A stretch of DNA of 64,000 nt from contig NZ_CP022743.1 of assembly GCF_002257585.1 (NCBI RefSeq), forward strand, positions 2,914,001 to 2,978,000, in the 5' to 3' direction. Below are positions 9,237-18,865 of the stretch, piece after piece. The DNA is from Mucilaginibacter xinganensis (GTDB lineage: Bacteria; Bacteroidota; Bacteroidia; Sphingobacteriales; Sphingobacteriaceae). The translations under genes and the position numbers were made by a program. Positions within the stretch are counted from its first letter, which is position 1, and every line of letters begins with the position of its first letter. The notes beneath the pieces were generated by a model, which saw nothing but the letters and a program-made list of their open reading frames with translations, had not been told where the DNA came from and ran no database searches.

Positions 9237-9388
9237 ATGACCTAAATGGTTTTTGCCCGTTTTGTGACGTCTATAGAAAATGACCTAAATGCACTTTGCC
9301 CGTTTTTGGCCATTTTGAGACATGACCAAAATGCGTTTTGCCCGTTTCCGGGGTGTTTTAGACACGACCTAAACGCATTTTTTTCATA
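9237..9388. repeat. Degenerate tandem repeat, 42-43 bp period, about 3.5 copies
   Basis: Unit starts are at 9237, 9280, 9322 and 9364. Each begins ATGACCTAAATGC (with variants) and, in the first three, continues into TTTTGCCCGTTTT about 14 bases later; the fourth copy is partial and reads ACGACCTAAACGC. The 43-base first step breaks any constant reading frame. It lies in the gap between the MFS gene and hemF, ending about 100 bases before the hemF start. Confidence 0.85.
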
Positions 9389-9485
9389 GCCAGGGTTGAT
9401 TCTGGTAATTTCAAGGACCAGTTTATCTAATATGTGAGATGTAAATTATTGCGTGTGTCCCAAAAAAATCACCAACTTTACCCCC

Positions 9486-10400
9486 ATGATAAGCAAGGAA
9501 CAGATAGCGGCTGAATACCAGCTGATACAGGACGAAATTTGTGCAGCGCTTGAACAATGTGATGGCCTGGCGTATTTTGAAGAGGAAAAATGGGAGCGTG
9601 ACGGCGGGGGCGGCGGGCGTACACGGGTAATTCAAAATGGGAACATATTTGAAAAGGGCGGTGTTAATTTCTCCGCAGTACACGGCCAGCTACCGCATAC
9701 CATGCAAAAGGCATTAAATATTGACCATGATGACTTTTTTGCAACGGGCGTATCTATCGTTATCCACCCCAATCATCCGATGGTACCTATCATTCACATG
9801 AATATCAGGTATTTTGAAATACCATCGTCATTTGCCGATGGGCGCGAGCCTATACGCTGGTTTGGTGGCGGAATTGATCTTACACCGCATTATGTGATTG
9901 ATGCCGACGCGCAATACTTTCATGCTTATCTAAAATCCGTTTGCGATAAATTCAACCATGATTTTTATCATCGTTTTAAAACATGGGCCGATGATTACTT
10001 TTTTATTAAACACCGGAATGAAACGCGCGGGGTTGGAGGGATCTTTTATGATCGGCTAACGGCTAACAGTGAGCTAACCTGGGAAAATATTTTCGAGTTT
10101 TCAAAGGGCGTGGGGCGTTCTTTCATCCCGATTTACACAGAGCTGGTTAACAGAAACCGCAATTCAACGTTTAACGAAGCGCAACAGTTTTGGCAATACC
10201 AGCGACGCAGCCGCTACACCGAATTTAACCTTGTTTATGACGCCGGAACCAAGTTTGGCCTTGAAACCAATGGCCGAATCGAATCTATTTTAATGAGCTT
10301 GCCGCCAACTGCCAAATGGGTTTATAATTACCAGCCTGTACCCGGTAGCGAGGAGGAAAAAACGCTATCGCTATTGAAAAAAGGCATTAACTGGGTTTAA
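9486..10400 (+). CDS. hemF: Oxygen-dependent coproporphyrinogen III oxidase
   Basis: 304 residues from the ATG at 9486. An in-frame ATG at 9453 would add 11 residues, but the sequence ACTTTACCCCC just before 9486 looks like a degenerate -7 box, so the downstream start is preferred. HemF decarboxylates coproporphyrinogen III to protoporphyrinogen IX with oxygen, in haem synthesis. The family signatures WFGGGIDLTPHY and KHRNETRGVGGIFYD are intact, as are EEKWERDGGGGG(R) and QYQRRSRYTEFN. The length is normal and it acts in the cytoplasm. Using the aerobic enzyme shows that the organism respires oxygen. Confidence 0.96.
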   Translation: MISKEQIAAEYQLIQDEICAALEQCDGLAYFEEEKWERDGGGGGRTRVIQNGNIFEKGGVNFSAVHGQLPHTMQKALNIDHDDFFATGVSIVIHPNHPMVPIIHMNIRYFEIPSSFADGREPIRWFGGGIDLTPHYVIDADAQYFHAYLKSVCDKFNHDFYHRFKTWADDYFFIKHRNETRGVGGIFYDRLTANSELTWENIFEFSKGVGRSFIPIYTELVNRNRNSTFNEAQQFWQYQRRSRYTEFNLVYDAGTKFGLETNGRIESILMSLPPTAKWVYNYQPVPGSEEEKTLSLLKKGINWV

Positions 10401-10450
10401 CCGAATGTAATGATTGATAATATTTGACCGAAAAATGGGTTTTATACTTT

Positions 10451-10876
10451 ATGAGTAATTTTTTTAGCAAATGGCTACCCGGGTGGCTGATCGTTTTCGG
10501 GTTTATTATCACTTCCTTCAGTTATTCAAACCCGTTAAAGGGGAGTTGGGAATATTGCGGTGATGAATTTAACGGGAAGGTTGAGGGCGCTCCAACAGAT
10601 TATAGTTTACAGCGGATATATTCGTCAAAAAAATACGAGTCGTTTTTATTGGAGAAAGGTGAGAAGCCGCGGAAATATGAAGCGGGGGACTACAGTTTAA
10701 GCGCCGATACCTGCATTGAAACACAAACCTTTAGCGAACAGGAATCAAAATTAATAGGAGTGGGGCTTAGGTATATTTACAGCATACGGAATGACACTCT
10801 GACACTTTCCGGAACCTTGCCAAATGGCAATAAAATAAAGGAATATTGGAAGAGGCGCGTAAAATCTGATAGATAA
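10451..10876 (+). CDS. Hypothetical secreted small protein
   Basis: 141 residues from the ATG at 10451; an earlier TTG (10424) is in frame but would put nine polar residues before the hydrophobic segment. Residues about 8-27 (WLPGWLIVFGFIITSFSYS) form a signal peptide or anchor. The remainder is beta-rich, beginning NPLKGSWEYCGDEFNG and ending EYWKRR, a pattern seen in small lipocalin-like proteins of Bacteroidota (W-x-Y near the start, alternating strands). I do not recognise a specific family. It follows hemF by 50 bases and may share its transcript. Confidence 0.5.
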   Translation: MSNFFSKWLPGWLIVFGFIITSFSYSNPLKGSWEYCGDEFNGKVEGAPTDYSLQRIYSSKKYESFLLEKGEKPRKYEAGDYSLSADTCIETQTFSEQESKLIGVGLRYIYSIRNDTLTLSGTLPNGNKIKEYWKRRVKSDR

Positions 10877-11132
10877 TTAAATTAAAAAAAAGGCGAACAT
10901 TTTGCAGTGAAAAAAGCATCAGCGGATGTCTTTTCAGAAGACTCCAGCAATTTTCGAATCTTATTTTTTTGCATTATCTTTCAACTGAATTTCCAAAGTT
11001 TTATACCGTCCACATGTATATTTGTTACTAAAATTGACATGGTTAAACCATTAATTTTCTTAACTTCGCGGGTGGTTTAGAAACCTTTTTTTAAACAAAC
11101 CAAACAGAGAAGAATCTACACAGAAATAAAAA

Positions 11133-13676
11133 ATGGCCGAAGAAACAGAAAACGGAAGTACACCACCAGAAGATAGAATAATTTCGATAAATATTGATGA
11201 AGAGATGCGTGCAGCCTACATTGATTATTCAATGTCGGTTATCGTATCACGGGCTCTGCCTGATGTGCGTGACGGTTTAAAACCGGTACACAGGCGCGTT
11301 TTATACGGGATGCTTGATTTGGGTTTAGCTAACAATAAACCTTATAAAAAATCGGCCCGTATTGTAGGGGAGGTATTGGGTAAATATCACCCGCATGGCG
11401 ATACCTCGGTATATGACGCCATGGTGCGTATGGCCCAGGAGTGGAGCCTTCGTTACCCTTTTGTTGAAGGGCAGGGCAACTATGGGTCAATTGATGGTGA
11501 CCAGCCTGCGGCAATGCGTTACACAGAAGCTAGGCTTGAAAAGATAGCTGAAGAAATGCTCGCCGATATCAACAAAGATACTATTGATTTCCAACTAAAC
11601 TTTGACGACTCGTTACAGGAACCAACTGTTTTACCGGCCAAATTTCCTAATTTGCTTGTTAACGGGGCATCAGGCATTGCGGTTGGTATGGCCACTAACA
11701 TGGCGCCACACAATTTAACAGAAGTAGTAAATGCAACGTTAGCGCTAATTGATAACCGCGACATTACTATTGATGAATTAATGGTGCATATTAAGGGGCC
11801 TGACTTTCCAACAGGGGCCATCATATATGGATTTGAAGGGGCACGCCAGGCTTTTGAAACAGGCCGCGGCAGGATAGTGATTCGCTCAAGAGCCGAAATT
11901 GAAGTATATAACGGGGATCGTGAACGTATTATCGTATCTGAAATTCCTTACCAGATCAACAAGGCGCTCATGATTGAGCGCACCGCCGAACTGGTGAATG
12001 AAAAGAAGATTGATGGCATTTCAGCCATCAGGGACGAGTCTAACAGGGAGGGTATCCGCGTTGTTTACGAAATAAAACGGGATGCTAATGCGGCTATTGT
12101 ATTGAATAACCTGTACAAACACACTGCCCTTCAAACATCATTCAGTATAAACAATATTGCTTTGGTACACGGCAGGCCTATGCTGCTGACGCTAAAAGAC
12201 CTGATTCATCATTTTGTTGAGCACAGGCACGAGGTGGTCATCCGTCGTGCTAAATTTGAACTTTCAGAAGCCGAGAAACGCGCGCATATACTGGAAGGAT
12301 TACTGATTGCGTTAGATCATTTAGACGAGGTAATTAAGCTGATCAGAGCATCAAATACGCCTGACGATGCAAGGGAAGGATTAATAACCCAGTTTGGCCT
12401 GAGCGATTTACAGGCACGCGCTATATTGGATATGACGTTAAGGCGTTTAACCGGACTTGAGCGTGATAAGATTAAAGATGAGTATGAAGGCCTGATGAAA
12501 CTGATTGATTATTTGAAATCTATTTTGGCTGATGAAGGCCTGCGGATGCAGATAATTAAAGATGAGCTGATCGAGATCCGCGATAAATACGGCGATGAGC
12601 GCAGAACACAAATGGTTCATTCATCTGCGGAGATGAATACCGAAGATTTTATTGAGGATGAAGATGTTGTGATTACCATATCACGCGAGGGGTATATTAA
12701 ACGCACACCTTTAACTGAATATCGCAGGCAGGGCAGGGGCGGTAAAGGTGCTATTGGCAGCAACAGCCGTGATGCCGATTTTATTGAGCATCTATTGATT
12801 GCATCAAATCACAATTACATGCTGTTCTTTACCGAATCAGGTCAGTGTTTCTGGTTACGGGTATTTGAAATTCCGGAAGGGACACGTACCTCAAAAGGCA
12901 GGGCGATTCAGAATATCATTAATATCCCTAAAGAACAAAACATTAAGGCGTACATTAAGCTGATAAGCCTAAAGGATACAGAATACCTGGAGAATAACTT
13001 CATCATTATGTGTACCAAAAAAGGTACCATTAAAAAGACCTCGCTCGAAGCATATTCACGTCCGCGTGCTAATGGTATAAATGCCATTAATATTAATGAA
13101 GGCGATTCATTGTTGGAAGCAACGTTAACTACAGGTACCAGCGAAATTGTAATGGCATTAAGATCAGGCCGTGCAATTCGATTTAATGAATCGACAGTTA
13201 GGCCGATGGGGCGTACCGCAACCGGTGTGCGCGGGATATCGCTTGAAAATGCCGAAGATGAAGTTGTTGGCATGATTAGTATTGATAACCCTGAAACAAC
13301 TGTATTGGTAGTTTCAGAAAAAGGTTATGGAAAGCGTACTGATATTGACGATTACAGGGTAACCAACCGCGGTGGTAAAGGCGTGAAAACTTTAAGCATT
13401 ACTGAAAAAACAGGAAAACTTGTTGCCATAAAAGGCGTTACAGATAATGAGGATTTGATGATCATCAATAAGTCGGGTGTTATCATAAGGATAGCAGTAA
13501 GTGAGTTAAGAACCATGGGTAGAGCTACCCAGGGCGTGAGGCTCATTACACTGAAAGGAAATGACGAGATAGCATCGGTGGCTAAAATTGAGCATGATGA
13601 CGAGGAGGATAAAGAGTTAGATGAAAATGCTGAAAACCCGGGTATAGCGCCTGCTGCTGATGATATAAATGAATAA
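11133..13676 (+). CDS. gyrA: DNA gyrase subunit A
   Basis: 847 residues. The winged-helix breakage-reunion domain carries the catalytic Tyr130 in [10 protein letters not shown]. The quinolone-resistance region reads [12 protein letters not shown], so the position of E. coli Ser83 is Thr91 and Asp87 is Asp95. The C-terminal beta-pinwheel contains the GyrA box as QGRGGKG (E. coli QRRGGKG), which marks GyrA rather than ParC, and an acidic tail follows. It introduces negative supercoils with GyrB. A TATATTTG box at 11017-11024 suggests a leader of about 105 bases. Two secreted TPR genes follow within 10 bases each, probably in the same transcript. Confidence 0.96.
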   Translation: MAEETENGSTPPEDRIISINIDEEMRAAYIDYSMSVIVSRALPDVRDGLKPVHRRVLYGMLDLGLANNKPYKKSARIVGEVLGKYHPHGDTSVYDAMVRMAQEWSLRYPFVEGQGNYGSIDGDQPAAMRYTEARLEKIAEEMLADINKDTIDFQLNFDDSLQEPTVLPAKFPNLLVNGASGIAVGMATNMAPHNLTEVVNATLALIDNRDITIDELMVHIKGPDFPTGAIIYGFEGARQAFETGRGRIVIRSRAEIEVYNGDRERIIVSEIPYQINKALMIERTAELVNEKKIDGISAIRDESNREGIRVVYEIKRDANAAIVLNNLYKHTALQTSFSINNIALVHGRPMLLTLKDLIHHFVEHRHEVVIRRAKFELSEAEKRAHILEGLLIALDHLDEVIKLIRASNTPDDAREGLITQFGLSDLQARAILDMTLRRLTGLERDKIKDEYEGLMKLIDYLKSILADEGLRMQIIKDELIEIRDKYGDERRTQMVHSSAEMNTEDFIEDEDVVITISREGYIKRTPLTEYRRQGRGGKGAIGSNSRDADFIEHLLIASNHNYMLFFTESGQCFWLRVFEIPEGTRTSKGRAIQNIINIPKEQNIKAYIKLISLKDTEYLENNFIIMCTKKGTIKKTSLEAYSRPRANGINAININEGDSLLEATLTTGTSEIVMALRSGRAIRFNESTVRPMGRTATGVRGISLENAEDEVVGMISIDNPETTVLVVSEKGYGKRTDIDDYRVTNRGGKGVKTLSITEKTGKLVAIKGVTDNEDLMIINKSGVIIRIAVSELRTMGRATQGVRLITLKGNDEIASVAKIEHDDEEDKELDENAENPGIAPAADDINE

Positions 13677-13679
13677 TGA

Positions 13680-14798
13680 ATGATTTGCCGTAAAATTATA
13701 TTACCAGTTTTAATTATGTCTTTTAGTGCTTCTGTAGCATTTTGCCAAACAGAAGTACTTAAAGGCGTGGTTAACAGTTTGGCCTTTTACAAACAAAAAA
13801 AGGACCTTAAGTATTTAGCAAATGCCAAAAAGTCTGTGGATAGCCTGATAACTACCCGGGCCGACTCGATGGACGTACAGAAGACCGTTTATCGAATTGT
13901 TGTAAATTCGAGCATTTTGTATATAGATACGTTAAATAAGCTCAACCAACCTGCCAACTTTTTTTTACAGACAACAGACCTGCTCGATAAGTTATCATTA
14001 AAAAGAAAATCTTACAAATATCCAGCTGAGTTGGATTATTCAAGACGATGTCTGGCTAATGTTTACATGCGTAAGGCTTTTGCATATATGAATAAATCTG
14101 ATTTTCATAATGCTTTGCAACTGTTTGAAAGTGCAAAAAAGTACGCACCGTCATTTAAACAGCTTGATGCGTACATAGCTTATTCAAATAATAAATTGGG
14201 TAACATGCAAACTGCCGCAAAATACTATTCAGATTTGATCAATAGCGACAGTGTTAAGGCGGAGTATGTGCAGGCTGCGTCAAATAATTACAAGTTACTT
14301 GGTGATACGTTAAGCGCTCTGAACGTTATAAAGAAAGGTCGTAAACATTTACCAAATGATAAGACATTGCTGCTTGATGAGGCAAATATCTATAGTAATA
14401 GGAAGGATTACCGGTCATTGGCACCATTATTACCAGCGCTATTGGATGTTAATTCAAATAACGCAGATATTGCATTTGTGGCAGCGGTATGTTATGATCA
14501 TCTAAACCAAACTGAGAAAGCAGAATCACTGTATCTGCGTTCGATAGAGTTGAATAGTTCATCTTACGATCCGATATATAACCTTGGGTTATTATATTTA
14601 AAGGAAAGTGTTATCAAACAGGAGAAGGGCGATTCTCCCGATAATAGCCGGGCGGCGCAATGGCTTGAAAAAGCAAATGAAATATCGCCAAATAATGCAA
14701 ATTGTCTTAAAGCATTGCAACTGGTTTATGCACAATCAGGAAACGAAGACCAAATAAACAGGATAAACAATAAACTAAAACAGTTAACTAATCAATAA
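13680..14798 (+). CDS. Secreted tetratricopeptide-repeat protein
   Basis: 372 residues, with a signal peptide (MICRKIILPVLIMSFSASVA, then FCQ). Helical repeats of TPR type are visible, for example around YMRKAFAYMNKSDFHNALQLF, split over two helices, and DIAFVAAVCYDHLNQTEKAESLYLRSIEL. It starts three bases after the gyrA stop (TAA TGA ATG arrangement), so it is probably translationally coupled to gyrA. It is predicted periplasmic and likely a protein-interaction scaffold. The partner is unknown, but a second TPR gene follows six bases later. Confidence 0.7.
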   Translation: MICRKIILPVLIMSFSASVAFCQTEVLKGVVNSLAFYKQKKDLKYLANAKKSVDSLITTRADSMDVQKTVYRIVVNSSILYIDTLNKLNQPANFFLQTTDLLDKLSLKRKSYKYPAELDYSRRCLANVYMRKAFAYMNKSDFHNALQLFESAKKYAPSFKQLDAYIAYSNNKLGNMQTAAKYYSDLINSDSVKAEYVQAASNNYKLLGDTLSALNVIKKGRKHLPNDKTLLLDEANIYSNRKDYRSLAPLLPALLDVNSNNADIAFVAAVCYDHLNQTEKAESLYLRSIELNSSSYDPIYNLGLLYLKESVIKQEKGDSPDNSRAAQWLEKANEISPNNANCLKALQLVYAQSGNEDQINRINNKLKQLTNQ

Positions 14799-14804
14799 TA
14801 AACC

Positions 14805-16118
14805 ATGAAAATCAAAATTTTGATGACATGCCTTTTAGGCCTGGCTTCGGCAGCCACCTTTGCACAAAAAGGAGAATTAAATAATGCGCAAAGCGAATAT
14901 GACACCTATGCATCTTTAAGGGGGCAAAAGGTAGCTGCGCTTGCTTCTAAGGCTAATGCTAGTATCCAAAATGCCAAAACATCTATTGACAAGGCATCCA
15001 CAAACGAGAAAACGGCTAACCTGCCTGCTACATCAGCTCTAAAAGCAGCCATTTATTCATCGTTAGCTGTTGATGATACGGTAGCTACAACATCTGCACC
15101 GTTATTTGCAGCAGCTGATGATGCTGTCAAAAAAGCGAAAGAACTTGACATCAAAGGCGAAAATAAAAAACTAATAGAGGCCGCAAATCTTAATTTAGCC
15201 CAATATAAACTGACTGCTGGTGTTAAGGATTATCAGAACAAAAAGTACGAAGACGCCTATAAGGAATTTGATTATTATCGGACAGTTTTACCTGAAGATA
15301 CCAACGCTATCTACTACACAGCACTATCTGCGGCAAATGCGGGCGATAAGGATCCTAAATATTATCCTTTAGCTATCTCAAACTACACCAAGCTGTTAAC
15401 AACAAAATACTCAGGAAATGCAAGGGTATATCTTGATATGACCAGTATTTATTTACTTGCAAAAGATACTACTAATGCGCTTAAAATAGCAGGCGAGGGT
15501 GTAGCCAAATATCCCGCATTTTCCGATCTTCGTAAAAGGGAAATTGAAATGGCTTTGCAAAGCGGCAAACAAACTGAAGTTTTAGGTAAAATACAAAGCG
15601 CAATTGCAAATGATCCTAAGAATAAAGAACTTCAGTATTACCTTGCTTTGACTTATTCACAAGTGGCTGATGCTGCGAATTCAAGAGCAGAGAAAGCCAA
15701 AGACGATGCGACTAAAACCAAGGAACATGCTGTGGCACTTGAAAATTATGGTAAAGCTGCCGACGCCTATAAAAAAGCAATTGAAATTGACCCTGCTTAT
15801 TTTGAAGCAAACATGAACCTGGGTTATGTTTTAATGCGCCCGGCACTTGATATATTTAATGCTGCAAACAAATTGCCTGCAAGTAAACAAAAGGAATATG
15901 ATGTTGCTATTGCAAAATCAAATGCACAGCTTGATTTAGCAAAACCATACTTGCAAAAAGCAGTGGATTTGAACGCGAAATCGATAGACGCTTTGACAAA
16001 CCTTAGAAATTATTACCGAGCAAAACTAGACCCTCCACATGCTGCCGAAAATAAAGCGAAAGCTAATGAACTAAAGCAACAGATTGATGCGCTTGGTACA
16101 GGCGCCCCGGTTAAATAA
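14805..16118 (+). CDS. Secreted tetratricopeptide-repeat protein
   Basis: 437 residues with signal peptide MKIKILMTCLLGLASAATFA. TPR helices are spread over about 150-400, for example ALENYGKAADAYKKAIEIDP and AYFEANMNLGYVLMRPALDIF. The N-terminal part is rich in Ala, Lys and Asn. It lies six bases after the previous TPR gene and closes the gyrA transcript, with a strong terminator at 16156. The two TPR proteins probably work together in the periplasm or at the outer membrane; no enzyme motif is seen. Confidence 0.72.
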   Translation: MKIKILMTCLLGLASAATFAQKGELNNAQSEYDTYASLRGQKVAALASKANASIQNAKTSIDKASTNEKTANLPATSALKAAIYSSLAVDDTVATTSAPLFAAADDAVKKAKELDIKGENKKLIEAANLNLAQYKLTAGVKDYQNKKYEDAYKEFDYYRTVLPEDTNAIYYTALSAANAGDKDPKYYPLAISNYTKLLTTKYSGNARVYLDMTSIYLLAKDTTNALKIAGEGVAKYPAFSDLRKREIEMALQSGKQTEVLGKIQSAIANDPKNKELQYYLALTYSQVADAANSRAEKAKDDATKTKEHAVALENYGKAADAYKKAIEIDPAYFEANMNLGYVLMRPALDIFNAANKLPASKQKEYDVAIAKSNAQLDLAKPYLQKAVDLNAKSIDALTNLRNYYRAKLDPPHAAENKAKANELKQQIDALGTGAPVK

Positions 16119-16155
16119 TTTAGAAAAGTAAATGTAGCGGTAGTCGCTTTGTAAA

Positions 16156-16190
16156 AAGAAAACGGGAGGGTATAAGCCTCCCGTTTTCTT
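16156..16190 (+). terminator. Rho-independent terminator of the gyrA-TPR operon
   Basis: A perfect 14-bp stem: AAGAAAACGGGAGG (16156-16169) with CCTCCCGTTTTCTT (16177-16190), loop GTATAAG. Confidence 0.85.
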
Positions 16191-16375
16191 ATATATAGTA
16201 ATTTACGCGGACTAGCTTCCACTAACCGAATTTATTACTTAACATAATGTTAATTATGTGATAAATAAAAGATATTTCCAATAACTCCAATTGTCACTCT
16301 CAAACAATCTTTTTCAAAATAACTTTACTATCCAAAAAACATACTTAAACTTGTTTGTGAAAATTAATAGTTATC

Positions 16376-17170
16376 ATGGATCTTAAAATAAAAAATAAAA
16401 TAGCGCTGGTTACCGGTTCAACTGCTGGTATTGGATATGCTATTGCAAAAGCCCTGGCTATTGAAGGCGTTAAAGTAGTTATAAACGGACGCACTAATGC
16501 GCGTGTCGAACATGCTGTTAGAAATTTAATTAATGAAACCAGTAATGCGAACATCCGGGGAATTGCCGCAGACTTTTCAGATAAAGACCAAATAGAGAAG
16601 CTTATTACAGCATTACCGGAAGTAGATATATTAATAAACAATGTAGGGATTTTTGAACCAAAAGAATTTAGAAATATTACAGATGAAGATTGGTTGAAAT
16701 TTTATGAGGTAAATGTTCTAAGCGGCGTTCGTTTATCAAGAGCTTACTTTGATAAAATGCTCCAAAAAAATTGGGGCCGCATTATCTTTATCTCAAGTGA
16801 GTCTGCTTTACAAATTCCTGAAGAAATGATCCATTATGGTATGACAAAAACCGCTCAAATAGCTGTTGCACGCGGTTTAGCTGAATTAACAAAAGGCACT
16901 AAGGTAACTGTAAATGCCGTTTTGCCTGGCCCAACCTGGTCTGAAGGTGCCGGTACATTTGTGAAGGATCTGGCGGTTCAAAAAGGCTTGACAATTGAGG
17001 GAATGGAAAAGGAGTTTTTTAAAACGGCAAGACCAACGTCAATTCTGCAGCGGTTTATTGATCCTGACGAAATTGCAAGTACGGTAGCTTACTTAGCCAG
17101 TGATTTATCAATTGCGACCAATGGCGCTGCTGTACGTGCTGATGGCGGGTTGGTAAAAAGTCCATTTTAA
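16376..17170 (+). CDS. SDR family oxidoreductase
   Basis: 264 residues with TGSTAGIG at 14-21, NNVG in place of NNAG, and the active-site pattern S-S-E-S followed by YGMTK (Y-xxx-K). The C-terminus has the usual ADGGLVKSPF end. It resembles the 3-oxoacyl-ACP reductase-like SDRs that use NADP(H). It is a stand-alone gene with its own upstream region of 257 bases, convergent with a small lipoprotein gene. The substrate is unknown. Confidence 0.85.
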   Translation: MDLKIKNKIALVTGSTAGIGYAIAKALAIEGVKVVINGRTNARVEHAVRNLINETSNANIRGIAADFSDKDQIEKLITALPEVDILINNVGIFEPKEFRNITDEDWLKFYEVNVLSGVRLSRAYFDKMLQKNWGRIIFISSESALQIPEEMIHYGMTKTAQIAVARGLAELTKGTKVTVNAVLPGPTWSEGAGTFVKDLAVQKGLTIEGMEKEFFKTARPTSILQRFIDPDEIASTVAYLASDLSIATNGAAVRADGGLVKSPF

Positions 17171-17176
17171 TGAAAC

Positions 17177-17204
17177 AACGCCCGGGCTTCTGAATCCGGG
17201 CGTT
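17177..17204. terminator. Hairpin between convergent genes
   Basis: AACGCCCGG (17177-17185) pairs with CCGGGCGTT (17196-17204). There is no long T run, so it is a weak or bidirectional terminator for the SDR gene and the minus-strand lipoprotein gene. Confidence 0.5.
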
Positions 17205-17224
17205 AGCAATGCAACAGCTACAAA

Positions 17225-17404
17225 TTAGTGATGCGTTGTATCCTTTTTCATTGTATCAGGCTTGGCTGCCGGTGGTACGGTCATCTTTGCAGTATCTTTT
17301 TTAGTAGTATCACTTGTACCTGCATTTTTTGAAGAGCTGCAGCCTGATGCTATTGAGCCGATCATCGCTGCGATCAGCGCAAAATTTAAAATTTGCTTTT
17401 TCAT
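17225..17404 (-). CDS. Small lipoprotein, 59 residues
   Basis: A short gene read on the minus strand from the ATG at 17404 to TAA at 17225. The N-terminus MKKQILNFALIAAMIGSIAS is a lipoprotein signal peptide, followed by GCSSS with the probable lipidated Cys22. The mature part is only about 38 residues, with repeated D-T and K-K pairs and two Pro, ending KPDTMKKDTTHH. Low-complexity, Lys/Asp/Thr-rich lipoproteins of this size are frequent in Sphingobacteria; no function is known. The signal peptide and lipobox make it a real gene rather than chance. It converges with the SDR gene. Confidence 0.7.
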   Translation of the reverse strand: MKKQILNFALIAAMIGSIASGCSSSKNAGTSDTTKKDTAKMTVPPAAKPDTMKKDTTHH

Positions 17405-17657
17405 AGGTGTTACGTGTTTGTATAACCTATAACGGGAACACTTCCTAACTGTTTGCTTTATTTACTTAATAGTTAAATAAATACAATATTTCAAGAAATA
17501 CAAATTTAATTTTATGGTGTCAGAAGAGGAACTAAGTAGTAAATCTTTTCTGCTTCAGTTGCTTTTACGGGGAATTTTCAGATATTTAGCAATAAGGGGT
17601 GTTATTGAAATTTTAAGCACTTCCCCTACCCGCTTTACCTCAAATCTTTAATAAATT

Positions 17658-18110
17658 ATGAGTGTGATAATGAACGACAGTGCTTTTATTAAGAAAGGCT
17701 TCCATATTTCTACCGATAAAAGCCTGCTTAATTTTGAAATGATCTTTAAATACCTTGACCAGGAATCCTATTGGGCAGGTGGGATCCCTGAAAATACGCT
17801 GAGGAGAGCTATTGAAAACTCTTTATGCTTTGGTATCTATTTTAGAAATGAACAAGCGGGCTTCGCCCGTGTAATAACTGATAAGGCTACATTTGCATAC
17901 ATTTGCGACGTCTTTGTGTTAACAGAATACAAAAGAATTGGTTTATCTAAATGGCTGGTGCAAACTATTCTCAAACACAATGATTTACAAGGGTTAAGAC
18001 GTTGGTCGCTGGCTACTGCTGATGCACAAGGCTTATACACCCAGTTTGGGTTTAAACAAATTAATAAACCTGAAAGATGGATGGAGATATTTACACCTTA
18101 CCGACCGTAA
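17658..18110 (+). CDS. GNAT family N-acetyltransferase
   Basis: 150 residues. The acetyl-CoA binding region is visible as VFVLTEYKRIGLSKWLVQTIL, a relaxed form of the R/Q-x-x-G-x-G/A loop, followed by the C-terminal strand-helix LYTQFGFKQI. The short type with GFARVITDKATFAYICDV is common in bacteria. The substrate is unknown. It is followed 18 bases later by an AlbA_2 protein gene, so the two may be co-transcribed. Confidence 0.82.
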   Translation: MSVIMNDSAFIKKGFHISTDKSLLNFEMIFKYLDQESYWAGGIPENTLRRAIENSLCFGIYFRNEQAGFARVITDKATFAYICDVFVLTEYKRIGLSKWLVQTILKHNDLQGLRRWSLATADAQGLYTQFGFKQINKPERWMEIFTPYRP

Positions 18111-18128
18111 AACAGAGAAGGATCAACA

Positions 18129-18752
18129 ATGAATTTGAAAAGGCTGATTTTTGAGGGAGAAGGTGTTACGCTTGACTTTAAGAAAACCATTACCAGCTGC
18201 GAAAAAATAGCCCGCACAATGGTATCGTATGCAAATAATAAAGGCGGCAAACTTTTAATAGGTGTTGCTGATGACGGTACCATAAAGGGTGTAAAATCGG
18301 AGGATGAGGAGCGTTATATGATAACAAAAGCAGCTCATTTGTACTCCAGGCCGGCACTGGAGCCCATATTTGAGGAGGTTTATGTTGATGATAAGCTGGT
18401 GCTGATTGTTGATATAGAAGAAAGCGCCTTAAAGCCACATTATGCACTTGCGGAAGATGGAAAATGGTGGGTGTATGTGCGGGTAAAGGACAAAAGCATT
18501 CTTGCTAGTAAAATTGTGGTTGATGTGCTTAAGCGTTCATCCGGTAATGAGGGAGTATTAATTGAATATTCAAATAACGAAAAAGCATTGCTTGAATATT
18601 TGGAAAAAACAGCGCGTATTAATATTAACGAGTGCTGTGACCTCCTGAAAATTGGCCGGCGTAAAGCGCAAAAATTATTGGTTGACCTTATTCTATCCGG
18701 TATCATCAGGATTAATACAACAGAAAAAGAAGAGTTTTATACCGCTATATAG
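18129..18752 (+). CDS. AlbA_2 (Schlafen-like) domain protein with C-terminal winged helix
   Basis: 207 residues. The N-terminal half (about 8-125) matches the AlbA_2/divergent AAA-4 domain: LDFKKTI, then ARTMVSYANNKGGKLLIGVADDG and a following G-V-K. The C-terminal 60 residues look like a winged helix-turn-helix (DLLKIGRRKAQKLLVDLILSG, split at the turn). Such proteins are usually called putative DNA-binding or transcriptional regulators. It follows a GNAT gene by 18 bases. The ATG at 18129 is the first suitable start. The target is unknown. Confidence 0.72.
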   Translation: MNLKRLIFEGEGVTLDFKKTITSCEKIARTMVSYANNKGGKLLIGVADDGTIKGVKSEDEERYMITKAAHLYSRPALEPIFEEVYVDDKLVLIVDIEESALKPHYALAEDGKWWVYVRVKDKSILASKIVVDVLKRSSGNEGVLIEYSNNEKALLEYLEKTARININECCDLLKIGRRKAQKLLVDLILSGIIRINTTEKEEFYTAI

Positions 18753-18865
18753 TCCATTTACAAACTGTTCTAAGTGTTTAATTGGCTGCAAGGCTTACAA
18801 TAAAATACAAATGATCCAATTTACCAATTTATGGATAATAGCGAAGTTAATGCCGTAGCGCCAAT

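Noticed and set aside
9237-9388. Possible CRISPR array
   Set aside because: Only three and a half degenerate units, steps of 42-43 bases without distinct repeat and spacer parts, and no cas genes in the window.
9453-9485. Earlier ATG for hemF
   Set aside because: The extra 11 residues are not a family feature and a degenerate -7 box lies between this ATG and the one at 9486.
17514-17651. A 45-codon frame on the plus strand before the GNAT gene
   Set aside because: No signal peptide, ribosome binding site or recognisable composition. Likely chance in a 250-base gap.
18652-18858. A 68-codon frame overlapping the end of the AlbA_2 gene
   Set aside because: Mostly a shifted reading of the AlbA_2 C-terminus, with no composition typical of a protein.
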